Assembly: GCF_000308855.1 (NCBI RefSeq)
Contig: NZ_BAGM01000095.1
Location: forward strand, 1-64,000
Direction: 5' to 3'
Length of the DNA stretch: 64,000 nucleotides
Origin: Nocardia veterana NBRC 100344
Lineage (GTDB): Bacteria; Actinomycetota; Actinomycetes; Mycobacteriales; Mycobacteriaceae
The position numbers and the translations under genes are program-made. How positions within the stretch are numbered: position 1 is the first letter of the stretch; every line of letters starts with the position of its first letter. Shown piece by piece: positions 7,923 to 16,390 of the stretch. The notes under the pieces are model-generated. The model worked only from the letters and a program-made list of their open reading frames with translations. It made no database searches and was not told the DNA's origin.

Positions 7923-7946
7923 TAAAATTCGAACATGCATTCGAAC
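7923..7946 (+). promoter_or_regulatory. -10 box and LexA (SOS) box over the start codon
   Basis: TAAAAT at 7923-7928 is a near-perfect -10 box, followed after six bases by the ATG at 7935. TCGAAC-ATGC-ATTCGA at 7929-7944 matches the actinobacterial SOS box TCGAAC-N4-GTTCGA with one mismatch. The ATG lies in its centre. LexA bound here would cover the transcription start. SOS boxes before 13E12/DUF222 genes are known from M. tuberculosis. Confidence 0.75.
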
Positions 7947-9452
7947 AACGAGGAGTCCGGCGAGCAGGTCACGAGACCGCTGCTCGCTGCGGTTTCCGAG
8001 TTGTTCGAACGATCGCTGACGCCGCTGTCGGACGAAGAACTGATCCAGGCGATGCGAGATGTGGAGAGTTGCACGCGCCGACTGACGGCGATGCAGCATC
8101 GCCTGCTGATCGAAGCCGAGGAGCGATCCCTGCCGTCGCGCACCGGCGCGAAGACGGTGAAGCGGTTCCTGATGGAGACCCTGCGGGTATCGAGCGCCGA
8201 CGCGGGAAGCCGCGTGAACGCGGCCCGCTCGGTAGGCACCTTCCACGATCTCGACGGCGAACTGCGCGACCCGCAATTGCCCTGTACCGCAGCCGCTTTG
8301 ACCCACGGCGACATCTCAGCCGATCACGTGCGCGGGATCGCGCAGGTCATGAACCGCGTGCCCCGAGGCGTATCCGACGCGGATCGCGAAGCCGCGGAAC
8401 ACCTGCTGGCCGAATTCGCCCGATCCGGCTCGCCGGACGACATCGGCAAGGTCGGCGACCGAATCCTGGCCTACCTGGACCCCGACGGCCGCCTCACCAC
8501 CGACCAGGACCGCGCCCGAATGCGTGGCATCGTCGTGGGTCGGCAACGCCCGGACGGCATGTCCCCCATCCGCGGCGACATCGACCCCGTGCTGCGCGCC
8601 CTCCTGGACCCCCTGCTGGCCAAGTACGCCCGCCCCGGCCTCTGCAACCCGGAGGACCCGAACAGCCCCGCCGTCAATGTCGACACCGCCGACCCCACGG
8701 CGCTGGCCGAGGCAGCACGAGCCGATCACCGTAGTGCCGCCCAACGCAACCACGACGCACTCACCGCGATCCTGCGCTCCGGCTTGGTCGCCGAAGACCT
8801 CGGCCACCACCGCGGCATGCCGGTGACCACCCTTCTGACCATGAAACTTGAAGACCTGGAAAAGGATTCGGGCGCCGCGACCACCGCCACCGGCGGCGTC
8901 GTCCCGATCCCCGAAGCGCTGCGCCTGGCCGAACGATCCCGCCCCTATCTGGCGATCTTCGACCACGCCGGACTCCCCCTGCATCTCGGCCGGATGAAAC
9001 GCCTCGCCTCCCCGGCCCAGCGCCTGGCACTCATCGCCGCCCTCCGCGGCTGCTCCCGCCCCGGATGCGACGCCCCCGCCAGCCTCTGCGCCGCCCACCA
9101 CATCCGCGACTACGCCAAAGGCGGCCCCACCGACATCACCAATCTCGTCCTGGCCTGCGACGCCTGCCACTCGCTGATCCACGACGGCCCCGGAGGCTGG
9201 AAAACGATTGCGCAAGACGAACTTTCCCCCTACCCGGGCCGCACCGCATGGATCGCCCCCGAACACATCGACCCCACCCGGACACCCCGCATCAACCACG
9301 GCCACCACCCCGACGAACTCCTGGCCGCGATACTCACGCGCATCCATGTGCGCGACGAACGCGAACGGGAGCAACGCCGCCAACGCGAACGCGAACAACA
9401 CCAGCGCTGGTCGCAGTCGCGCTCCCGACCGCCCGACACCAGCGCGGCCTGA
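7935..9452 (+). CDS. DUF222 / 13E12-repeat family HNH endonuclease-like protein
   Basis: A 505-residue protein. The N-terminal two thirds is the helical DUF222 region (DEELIQAMRDVESCTRRLTAMQHRLLIEAEERS onward). The C-terminal HNH module has Cys373, Cys378, His388-His389, Asn403, Cys408, Cys411 and His412, i.e. an intact ββα-metal nuclease with a Zn-binding CxxxxC...CxxC frame. A charged, Arg/Glu/Gln-rich tail ends the protein. This is the 13E12 repeat family of mycolic-acid bacteria, often present in many copies; the cellular role is unsettled. There is no Shine-Dalgarno, and the start sits 6 nt after a -10 box inside an SOS box, so it should be a leaderless mRNA induced by DNA damage. No intein or phage gene is adjacent. 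Confidence 0.9.
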   Translation: MHSNNEESGEQVTRPLLAAVSELFERSLTPLSDEELIQAMRDVESCTRRLTAMQHRLLIEAEERSLPSRTGAKTVKRFLMETLRVSSADAGSRVNAARSVGTFHDLDGELRDPQLPCTAAALTHGDISADHVRGIAQVMNRVPRGVSDADREAAEHLLAEFARSGSPDDIGKVGDRILAYLDPDGRLTTDQDRARMRGIVVGRQRPDGMSPIRGDIDPVLRALLDPLLAKYARPGLCNPEDPNSPAVNVDTADPTALAEAARADHRSAAQRNHDALTAILRSGLVAEDLGHHRGMPVTTLLTMKLEDLEKDSGAATTATGGVVPIPEALRLAERSRPYLAIFDHAGLPLHLGRMKRLASPAQRLALIAALRGCSRPGCDAPASLCAAHHIRDYAKGGPTDITNLVLACDACHSLIHDGPGGWKTIAQDELSPYPGRTAWIAPEHIDPTRTPRINHGHHPDELLAAILTRIHVRDEREREQRRQREREQHQRWSQSRSRPPDTSAA

Positions 9453-9592
9453 CACCCGACCCACCGGCCGGGCAATCCGTCGTGCGTGAACACAGCGCTG
9501 ACGCTCACAGCCGCCGGGATCGGTCCGGCCGCACCCGCCCGGCGGCCACGAGAGTCCTCATCGCCACCGCCTTCGCGGCGCACAGGGTGGGA

Positions 9593-9844
9593 TCACATTC
9601 CACGTGCAGCTGCATATCCTCGTGCGTCTCCCCCACCGTCGGCACCGACGACCGGGCGGCATGGATCATGCGAGTACCACAGGACATCTAGGCGCACAAC
9701 GACTTTCGCAGCGGGACGTGTGGTTTGTCCCGGTTTTCGATCGCCCCCGACCTCCGGCCAAGCACAGGAAACCGCGGCAACCGCCAAGGCTGCCACACCG
9801 ACAACGGTCACCACCGAAGCGATCAACCCCCACATCTCAATCAT
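9593..9844 (-). CDS. Putative one-helix membrane microprotein
   Basis: An 83-residue frame starting MIEMWGLIASVVTVVGVAALAVAAVSCAW. It has one strong membrane helix near the N-terminus followed by a basic and then Gly-rich tail. Its ATG overlaps the stop of the resolvase-like gene upstream (ATGATTGA, 8 nt shared), the usual sign of translational coupling. A second in-frame ATG three codons on is possible. The C-terminal half has weaker coding character and its real length may differ. No family is recognised. If real, it tethers or accompanies the upstream protein at the membrane. Confidence 0.45.
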   Translation of the reverse strand: MIEMWGLIASVVTVVGVAALAVAAVSCAWPEVGGDRKPGQTTRPAAKVVVRLDVLWYSHDPCRPVVGADGGGDARGYAAARGM

Positions 9845-10238
9845 CTGGCTCGGCCCGTGAATCACGCGCACCCGAGGCCGGCTCCGAAGAAATCGTGGGT
9901 CGCGCCCGCGCATAGGTAACCTCCGGTTCGACCACCTCCACGTCACATGCCGCGCAGACGATTCGGAGCCGCTCACCGAGATGCTCGACCGTCGGAACGA
10001 CCACCGCCGCAGCGTTGTACCCACCGATCCGATCGAGCAGCCGCATGATCGGATCATCGATATCCCCCGCTGTCCGAAACACCACCCGCACCGGCGAATA
10101 CCCCAACTTCACCGCATGCGCGAGCACCTGCTGCTCATTCGCCGGCCACCCCGGCAAGGTCCGGTCGATATAGCCGAGAGCACGAGGCGGCCCCTTCGGC
10201 AGCCCAGCCGACGCAACATAAGCGGTAGGAAGTGTCAT
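9837..10238 (-). CDS. Small protein resembling a serine-resolvase N-domain without the catalytic Ser
   Basis: A 133-residue protein. The pattern ALGYIDRTLPGW...QQVLAHAVKLGYSPVRVVFRTAGD...LLDRIGGYNAAAVVVPTVEHLG...CDVEVVEPEVTYAR follows the strand-helix layout of small serine recombinase N-domains. The S of the YxRxS motif, which attacks DNA, is missing (YIDRT) and no DNA-binding domain follows. It is therefore probably not a recombinase. GGGGAGGAC lies 5-6 nt before the ATG. It is divergent from the XRE-TPR regulator with a 235-bp spacer. I recall similar proteins near such regulators in Nocardia and Streptomyces, but could not check. Function unknown. Confidence 0.6.
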   Translation of the reverse strand: MTLPTAYVASAGLPKGPPRALGYIDRTLPGWPANEQQVLAHAVKLGYSPVRVVFRTAGDIDDPIMRLLDRIGGYNAAAVVVPTVEHLGERLRIVCAACDVEVVEPEVTYARARPTISSEPASGARDSRAEPDD

Positions 10239-10473
10239 ACCGTCCTCCCCACGGTCACAATGAGATACATTTGGCTCCTTCGGTTTTCGTTGAAGGGCAC
10301 CCGCCGCCGAGGATCACCGCCGGTTGTGGATGGCGCACGGATATCCGGACATCGACCCGGCGGCGGGGCCGATTCGAGCTTCACGGAGAAACGTCGCAAA
10401 CCGAAGGCATGGAAGCGCACCGAAGTAATACGCTTCTGCCACTGGCCGTTGAGGGTGTCGATCGGGGGCAAGG

Positions 10474-11823
10474 ATGATCGTCAGCACATGGACCGGCGCG
10501 GAAGTACGTGCACTTCGCACGGCCGCACTTCGACGTACCCAGGAGCAGTTGGCGGAACGGCTCGGTTTCCAACCGCCGACCATCCGCAAGTGGGAGAGAG
10601 CAACTCACGAGCGCCCGGTGCGCGGCGATTCAGCCGCGGCCTTGGATGTGGAGTTGTCCCGGCTCACCGACGAGCAACGCGAGCGGTTCAAGGCCGTCGT
10701 CGCTACCGATAAGGCGTCTAGTCGGGCTGCGCGCGACCCCAAGACTCCGACCCACACAACCGATAACCTGGGTGAGCACGATGAGCTGAGCACCTACGGA
10801 ATCGAGGACGAGGTGAAGCGGCGCGAATTCGGAGTGTTCATGGGTGTCGCCGCACTGACGGCAACTGCCGACGCTCCGCGCTCCTCCCACACGGTCGGGG
10901 TAAGCGAAGCCCGCCAGTTGGCCGAACGCGTAACCGACCTCGCTCAGCGCGAGCAGACGATAGGCGGCACCCCGCTTGTGATGACCGGCCTTCGAGATCT
11001 CGCCATCGCCAAGCGACTGCTCGAAACCGGCACCTTTTCCGATCGGGCCGGATGCCTGTTCATGAGCGCCGCCGGTGAATTGGCGACGATTACGGGTTGG
11101 ATGGCCTACGATGCCGACCTGCACCCACTGGCCCGCCAGGTCTACGCCGACGCGTTCGCGCTCGCCAATCAGGCTGGTGACGACGATCTGACAGTCCACG
11201 TCTGCCTGAATGCCGCACATCAGTCAATCGCACTCAGCCGGACCGGAGAAAGCAACCCACAGCGTGCACTCGGCCATCTGGAGCGCGCACGCCAACTCAC
11301 ACATGGCCGACCTCCCAGCCGAATTCATGCGCTGATCGCGATTCGAGAAGCACTCGCCCACGCACTCCTGCAGGACCGAGTGGCGTTCGACCGCGCAGTG
11401 GCGACAGCGTGGCGTGAACTGGATGCCGCCAACGCCCACGAACCGCTTCCCGAATGTCCCCGATGGCTGCGATTCGTGACCGCGAGCGAGATCCGCTCAC
11501 AAGAAGCCCGTGGGTTGGGCGACCTCGGCCAGCCCGGGAAGGCATTGGCTCTACTGATCGCCGATGAAGACACAAAAGGGGTCGGAATCCGCAACCGTGT
11601 CAATTACCGGGCAAGTTTGGCTGCAGCACTCGGCAATACAGGCGACGTCAACAACGCCATAACTCAGGGCCTTTCGGTCCTGACAGAACTGGAGAACGCC
11701 GTATCGTCCACACGCACCCTTCGATTGCTGGCCCCGGTCCGTGCGATCGCAGACAGCATCCCGGATGACGAATTCGCCCGCCGCTACGACGGCCTCCAGC
11801 GCCAAACGATAGGTGTCTCATGA
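10474..11823 (+). CDS. XRE-family regulator with TPR-like C-terminal domain
   Basis: A 449-residue protein. Residues ~8-55 are a Cro/CI-type helix-turn-helix (AALRRTQEQLAERLGFQPPTIRKWERA). A polar linker follows, then from ~residue 120 to the end a helical array rich in Ala/Leu/Arg that reads like tetratricopeptide repeats (LARQVYADAFALANQAGDDDLTVHVCLNAAHQSIALS and similar). Such XRE-TPR proteins are common in mycelial actinobacteria and usually pair with a small effector gene. Here the GNAT gene overlaps its stop by 4 nt, so the two form an operon. CAAGG lies just before the ATG. The ligand sensed by the TPR part is unknown. Confidence 0.85.
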   Translation: MIVSTWTGAEVRALRTAALRRTQEQLAERLGFQPPTIRKWERATHERPVRGDSAAALDVELSRLTDEQRERFKAVVATDKASSRAARDPKTPTHTTDNLGEHDELSTYGIEDEVKRREFGVFMGVAALTATADAPRSSHTVGVSEARQLAERVTDLAQREQTIGGTPLVMTGLRDLAIAKRLLETGTFSDRAGCLFMSAAGELATITGWMAYDADLHPLARQVYADAFALANQAGDDDLTVHVCLNAAHQSIALSRTGESNPQRALGHLERARQLTHGRPPSRIHALIAIREALAHALLQDRVAFDRAVATAWRELDAANAHEPLPECPRWLRFVTASEIRSQEARGLGDLGQPGKALALLIADEDTKGVGIRNRVNYRASLAAALGNTGDVNNAITQGLSVLTELENAVSSTRTLRLLAPVRAIADSIPDDEFARRYDGLQRQTIGVS

Positions 11824-12413
11824 GCGCCGCCCCATCCTCGATCGACGGCCTCTCGTTCCAGCATTACACGGCCGCAGAAGCACGAGCAGTCCGAGACCGA
11901 GTCGAGCAAATCTTCCGAGATTCCTACACCGACACCATAGAATCCGGCGACGAGTTCGAAGCGCCCGAAGCATTCATGCACCGCTTCGACACCTACACCG
12001 ACCCACAGCGAGGCCAAGGCTTCGAGTTGGTCATCGCCCGAATCGGCGACGAGCCGGCAGGACAAGCATGGGGCTGGCCGCTAGGACCGGATACTCGGTG
12101 GTGGTCCGGATTGGAGCTCGACGCGGGCGACCTCGCCGCCTTCACCGCCGAGAACGGCAACCGCACCTTCGCGCTCAGCGAGATCATGGTGCGCAGAAAA
12201 TTCACCGGCCAAGGCTTCGCACGGGCACTGCACGACGAATTGCTCAGCGGCAGACCCGAACGCCGCGCGACCCTGCTGGTCCGACCGGACAACGACCGCG
12301 CTTACCGCACATATGTGAGGTGGGGATGGTCCCGCATCGGCACTCTCCGCCCGACATGGCCCGATGCCCCCAAATTCGATGTGCTGATCTACGAGCCAAT
12401 GCAACGCAGATAG
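11820..12413 (+). CDS. GNAT family N-acetyltransferase
   Basis: A 197-residue protein with a GNAT core near residues 60-180: the central strand with FALSEIMVRRKFTGQGFARALHDELL supplies the acetyl-CoA pyrophosphate loop (a R-x-x-G-Q-G-x-A variant), and RATLLVRPDNDRAYRTYVRWGWSRIG gives the β5-α4 region. It starts with ATGA overlapping the stop of the XRE-TPR regulator, so it should be translationally coupled to it. The acceptor substrate is unknown. Because the regulator and the enzyme travel together, the pair may act as a sensing and modification module rather than in housekeeping metabolism. Confidence 0.85.
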   Translation: MSAAPSSIDGLSFQHYTAAEARAVRDRVEQIFRDSYTDTIESGDEFEAPEAFMHRFDTYTDPQRGQGFELVIARIGDEPAGQAWGWPLGPDTRWWSGLELDAGDLAAFTAENGNRTFALSEIMVRRKFTGQGFARALHDELLSGRPERRATLLVRPDNDRAYRTYVRWGWSRIGTLRPTWPDAPKFDVLIYEPMQRR

Positions 12414-12535
12414 GAGCACACCCGATGTGGCAGTGCCGAGCCATGAGCCGAGACCAGTAGCGCACGAACACTTCTGGGTCGAGCTTGTGACCGAGAAGAT
12501 CAACAACACGGAACCGAACATGGCACACTTCACTA

Positions 12536-13420
12536 GTGGATACGACCTTCGAACAGGCCCTTCGCGAGGCGATGTTCCGTCACCTCGATGAGTTGGTGCG
12601 TGAGACGGGTGTCGTCACCCGAGAACAACTGTGGGACTTCATCGTCGACGGCAAAGTCCATCGTTTGATCGATCGGAACCGGGGCATTCGGAATCCGGCG
12701 GATATGAATGCAACGCTGTCGATCCTGTCGGACCCCAAGAGCGGCTACTCGGACGAAGAGGTGGGCGAATCCCTGTTCGCGTACGCATACCGCGAAGGCA
12801 GCATCAATGGTGACAATCGCAAATTGAGGCGGGCGTATGAGCTCGACCTACCCCTGATCCTGCTACGAAAGATCGAAGATGGCCTGTTCGTTCCCATATA
12901 CCCCGTCTATGTGGTCGCGGATGATCAGGAAAAACGTCAATTTCTGATCGCGCTCGACGAGAGTCTCCGTCGGCTGCCGGACCCGACCCATCCAGACGAA
13001 ATAGAACGGCGCTACATCGAGCGAGTTACGAAACAGCGCCTTCATCAGCCAGAGTTCCGAGCACGTGTGCTGAATGCCTACGAGTACCAATGCACGATCT
13101 GCAACCTCAAGCTCGGTGAACTACTGGATGCGGCACACATCATCGCCGACGGGAAGCCGGACGGCACGCCGACAATCGACAATGGTTTGAGTATGTGCAA
13201 AATTCACCATGCCGCTTACGATTCCAACTTCCTAGGTATCTCGCCCGACTACGAGGTCCGAATCAATCAGAAGCTTATGAACGACGAAGACGGACCGATG
13301 CTGCGGCACGGACTACAGGAGATGAACGGCCGCAAGCTGTTTGTGCCATCACGACGAAAGCACAAACCATCTCGGGATCGACTTGCTGTGCGATACGACG
13401 AATTCAAAGCCGCTAGTTGA
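12536..13420 (+). CDS. HNH endonuclease, restriction-like
   Basis: A 294-residue protein. The N-terminal ~150 residues are a helical domain of no family I can name. The C-terminal part is a DUF-type HNH module: RVLNAYEYQCTICNLKLGELLDAAHIIADGKPDGTPTIDNGLSMCKIHHAAYDSNFLGI. It shows CxxC, the AAH metal-binding strand, the central N and the CKIHHxxYD end. This layout (AHI.P....G...NGL.LC..HH..FD) is that of putative McrA-like restriction nucleases. The start is GTG with no clear ribosome site. The gene has lower GC and less biased third positions than its neighbours, suggesting recent transfer. No methylase is adjacent, so a type IV (modification-dependent) role is possible. Confidence 0.8.
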   Translation: MDTTFEQALREAMFRHLDELVRETGVVTREQLWDFIVDGKVHRLIDRNRGIRNPADMNATLSILSDPKSGYSDEEVGESLFAYAYREGSINGDNRKLRRAYELDLPLILLRKIEDGLFVPIYPVYVVADDQEKRQFLIALDESLRRLPDPTHPDEIERRYIERVTKQRLHQPEFRARVLNAYEYQCTICNLKLGELLDAAHIIADGKPDGTPTIDNGLSMCKIHHAAYDSNFLGISPDYEVRINQKLMNDEDGPMLRHGLQEMNGRKLFVPSRRKHKPSRDRLAVRYDEFKAAS

Positions 13421-13515
13421 CCAACATTCGACGGTAGGTTGACGAAACAAGAGCGACCGTCTATCGCACGGCCAGGAACCTGGTTGTTGTTGCCACCTCA
13501 CCTCTGTCCGTTCGA

Positions 13516-14169
13516 TCAGTACTCGAGTTCAGACCACGGAATGGTGATCGCGAAAGGAAAGTCGAAACGAATCCCTTCCTCGGCCGAAGTCGTCCACTCC
13601 CCCGCCAGCAGGTAGTTGGCCGATCGCAGTGGTCGTACCCCTGCGGGGAGCTTTCCGTGTTCGGTTTCCAGGGCGTAGGCGCGGACGGTCGCGATGGCGC
13701 TGTTCTCCCGGGCCAGCGTCACCTCCCAATACCAAGGAATCCCGGCTGTCGCGTATCGCCCCTTCTTCGCCTCCATATCGGACTGGGTGTTCGACGGTGA
13801 CAACACCTCACCTACCAACACCGTGTCGGTGGCTCGTACATCCTGGTACGGCGATGGGAGGCAACGGTAGACAAGGAAGTCGGGGGTCAGAAAGTCTGTT
13901 TTCCCACTGGCTCCGAGGAAGACGTTGGTTTCAGACTCGACGCGCCAGCAGTCGTCAGGCTGGTCCGACATGCTCTTTCTGGCACAACGTTCGAAAGCGT
14001 TCGTCACGCGTCTGGTGAATGCCTGATGCTCGGCAGGCCCTCGCCGCACCCACACCACTCGTCCGTCCCACAGCTCGATTTGATCGGCGATCTCCTCAGG
14101 CAACTGCTCGAGTTCCTCCCACGTCATGTATTCGGGGAGGTCCGGGCGTTCGATCCGCGGCAGGGACAT
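13516..14169 (-). CDS. Uma2 family (DUF820) endonuclease-fold protein
   Basis: A 217-residue protein of the PD-(D/E)xK-fold Uma2 family. The characteristic run is present: the TPDFLVY strand with the metal Asp, then VLVGEVLSPSN with the acidic residue of the E-x-K position, then DMEAKKGRYATAGIPWYWEV with the family-typical lysine and the Y..aGIPeYWiv motif. The N-terminal MTWEELEQLPEE...ELWDGRVV is also standard. These proteins are widespread in actinobacteria and cyanobacteria and their biological role is unclear; no DNA substrate can be named. It converges with the HNH gene and shares the lower-GC character of this stretch. Confidence 0.85.
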   Translation of the reverse strand: MSLPRIERPDLPEYMTWEELEQLPEEIADQIELWDGRVVWVRRGPAEHQAFTRRVTNAFERCARKSMSDQPDDCWRVESETNVFLGASGKTDFLTPDFLVYRCLPSPYQDVRATDTVLVGEVLSPSNTQSDMEAKKGRYATAGIPWYWEVTLARENSAIATVRAYALETEHGKLPAGVRPLRSANYLLAGEWTTSAEEGIRFDFPFAITIPWSELEY

Positions 14170-14209
14170 AGGGCCATGGTAGGCCCGACGCGCAAGGTCG
14201 AGCCGAGTT

Positions 14210-15016
14210 CTACGCCGGCTGCGGGCGCAGGACGACCACGCCTGGAACCGTCTGCAGATACTCCCCCAGCGGGGTATCCACCACCTTGTTGTCGGCGGTG
14301 AGGGACGACGCGTTTCGGAAGACCGGGCCGCTCGGGGTCATGGTGAGGATTCCGACATGGGTGACGTCGAGTCCGGGTTGGTCGGCGTAGGCGCCGATGT
14401 AGTCGCCGGTTCGTAGGCCGTTGATGACACCCTGATCTACCGCCGCACTGGGGATGTAGGTGATGTTGCGGTCGACCACCGGGATACCCGGTAGGTAGAC
14501 ATCACCGTCTCCCTTGGCGTTGAGGTGTTTGGGGACGGTGACTGCGGCTGGTGACAGATTCGCGGTGATATCGGTGGCGGCGACGTCGGCAACCTGTGCC
14601 CAGTCGGTGAAGAAGTGTTTGCGGTGGGTGTAGTCGACTTGGGCTCCCGCGTAGCGGGTGTCGATCAGGTTGGCTTCGAAGCGGTTTCGGTCGGTGGTTC
14701 GGCTCAGGGCTTCTACGTAGTCGAGGAAGGTGAAGCAGTCCACCTGACGGAAGTCGGCTACCAGCTGTTCGGGTCGGGTTGGCGAGCCGATGAGGGTGTT
14801 CGCGGCGTAGGGGGTGCCCAGGAATTGTTTGGAGAGCAGGTCGATTAGTTCGCCTTTGCTCGCTCCGATCGCGCCGGCGCGTAGTGCGACGAGTTCGTCG
14901 ATGCGGTGGGAGGTGGTGTCGTCGATGGCGGTGTCGGCGCCTGCGCGTACCGGCAGCAGGAGGGCGGCCGCGAAGAGGACGAGCAGGATCGGCAGTGTGC
15001 GGGCGGTGGAGCGCAA
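14210..15016 (-). CDS. Secreted DUF1460 / amidase-like protein
   Basis: A 268-residue exported protein. I chose TTG at 15016 because GGGAGG lies 4 nt upstream and the resulting N-terminus is a clean signal peptide (MRSTARTLPILLVLFAAALLLPVRAGA). The mature part matches DUF1460, an NlpC/P60-like fold: FLGTPYAANTLIG..., then VDCFTFLDYVEAL with the catalytic-type Cys in a D-C-x-T-F-x-E-like context, then THVGILT with the His. Members are thought to cleave N-acetylmuramoyl-L-alanine-type bonds in peptidoglycan, but the activity here is unproven. A longer frame reaching 15124 has no support. Confidence 0.8.
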   Translation of the reverse strand: MRSTARTLPILLVLFAAALLLPVRAGADTAIDDTTSHRIDELVALRAGAIGASKGELIDLLSKQFLGTPYAANTLIGSPTRPEQLVADFRQVDCFTFLDYVEALSRTTDRNRFEANLIDTRYAGAQVDYTHRKHFFTDWAQVADVAATDITANLSPAAVTVPKHLNAKGDGDVYLPGIPVVDRNITYIPSAAVDQGVINGLRTGDYIGAYADQPGLDVTHVGILTMTPSGPVFRNASSLTADNKVVDTPLGEYLQTVPGVVVLRPQPA

Positions 15017-15600
15017 GACACCTCCCGGTGACGGGGCGTTCGGTCGAAGTCCACCGTAGTTCAGCGGGCGGCGGTCGCGCAGAGCCGGATGGGATCGTCG
15101 GGACGCAACGCCGACGCGGAGCACCCCGCCCAGCGCAGTCCATCCAGCCAGTCAGCCAATCGGCCAGCCAGCCAGCGATCCAGCCAGTCGGCCAGTCGGC
15201 CAGTCGGCCAGTCGGCCAGTGGGCCAGTGGGCCAGTGCGAGCGTCCCCCCGGCTCCCGCCCGACGTTGCAGAGCACCCCTCTGTTTCGCCGGATTCCCCG
15301 GCCCGCACGCAGGTTCATGCGCACCACGGCAACGATCGCGAACCCGCCCAGTACCGAGTAGGCGGAGGCAGGCCCGATCTGCTGCGCCGCAGTGCCGCAA
15401 GTGACGAACTCGCGGTGAGGTCGATGGCGTCGACATCGGCAACATCGCCGTCGCCCTGCGTGGAGTTTTTGAAACGCACCAGCCGACGCCGAATCCGGAT
15501 AACGGTGCCGCCGGCGCAGGTGCACTGGTAGAACTGACAGCGACCGTCGTCAGTTCAGCGGCGGGGCACACCCGCGTTACCCGCAAGAGAGGCCGGCTCC
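15017..15600. other. 584-bp spacer with tandem repeats, no gene
   Basis: Between the DUF1460 gene and the SDR. Several open frames cross it (e.g. 15061-15525 minus, 15152-15616 minus), but their translations are repeats of LADWPTG or Arg/Pro-rich text with no ribosome site. The left half carries a tandem repeat (separate entry); the right half (15300-15600) shows no structure I can name. Confidence 0.5.
15143..15238. repeat. 8-bp tandem repeat, unit GGCCAGTC
   Basis: From 15183 to about 15237 the unit GGCCAGTC is repeated about seven times, the last copies changing to GGCCAGTG. Degenerate copies (CAGCCAGTCAGCCAAT...) extend left to about 15143. Eight is not a multiple of three, so the array is not coding. 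It is a likely slippage site. Confidence 0.85.
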
Positions 15601-16371
15601 GTGGACCGCAGCTCATTCCAGAAACTCTTCGACCTCAGTGGGCGGACCGCGATCGTCACCGGCGGCACGCGGGGTATCGGGCTCGCTCTCGCCGAGGGGC
15701 TGGCGTGTGCCGGCGCGAATGTGGTTGTGGCGAGCCGGAAACCGGAGGCCTGTGAGAAAGCCACCGAGCGGTTGCGGGAACTGGGGGCCGAGGCGATCGG
15801 GGTGCCCACCCATCTCGGCGAGATCGACCAGTTGCAGGCGTTGGTGGCGAAGACGGTGGAGACGTTCGGTGGCGTCGACATCGTGGTCAACAATGCCGCC
15901 AATGCGCTGGCTCAGCCGTTGGAAAGCATGCAGAAGACAGCGGTGGACAAGTCGTTCGCGGTGAATGTGCAGGGGCCGTTGTTTCTGGTGCAGGCGGCGT
16001 TGCCTCATCTGCGTAAGAGCGAGCACGCGGCGGTATTGAACTTCGCGTCGATCGGGGCGTTCGGGTTTTCCGGCGGGCTGGCGATGTATTCGGCGGGGAA
16101 GGCGGCGTTGTTGTCGTTCACTCGCTCGATGGCCGCCGAATTCGCCGGCGACGGGATTCGGGTGAATGCGATCGCTCCGGGGGCGGTGGATACCGATATG
16201 GTCCGCAACAATCCGCAGGAAGTGGTGGACGCGATGGCCGCGGCGCCATTGCTGCGGCGGCTCGGTAAGCCGGACGAGTTGGTCGGGCCCGCACTGCTGT
16301 TGTGTTCGGACGCAGGCAGTTTCATCACCGGTCAGACATTCGTCATCGACGGCGGCACCGTCCCGCGCTGA
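15601..16371 (+). CDS. SDR family NAD(P)-dependent oxidoreductase
   Basis: A 256-residue classical short-chain dehydrogenase. Cofactor motif TGGTRGIG at about residues 21-28, NNAA (NNAG variant) at about 98-101, catalytic Ser in FASIGAFGF and the YxxxK pair in MYSAGKAA, and the C-terminal IAPGAVDTDM loop plus FVIDGG end. It should form a soluble tetramer oxidising or reducing an alcohol/ketone. The adjacent enoyl-CoA hydratase remnant suggests a former acyl-CoA or lipid degradation operon. The start is GTG; GAGAGG lies about 12 nt upstream. Confidence 0.9.
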   Translation: MDRSSFQKLFDLSGRTAIVTGGTRGIGLALAEGLACAGANVVVASRKPEACEKATERLRELGAEAIGVPTHLGEIDQLQALVAKTVETFGGVDIVVNNAANALAQPLESMQKTAVDKSFAVNVQGPLFLVQAALPHLRKSEHAAVLNFASIGAFGFSGGLAMYSAGKAALLSFTRSMAAEFAGDGIRVNAIAPGAVDTDMVRNNPQEVVDAMAAAPLLRRLGKPDELVGPALLLCSDAGSFITGQTFVIDGGTVPR

Positions 16372-16390
16372 ACCGCGAAGGAGGCAAGGC

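Noticed and set aside
9837..10238. Functional serine recombinase and hence an integrated mobile element
   Set aside because: The catalytic Ser and the DNA-binding domain are absent, and no direct repeats, att-like duplication or tRNA gene flank the region.
15143..15238. CRISPR or coding repeat (LADWPTG peptides)
   Set aside because: 8-bp unit, not spaced by unique sequence and not a multiple of three.
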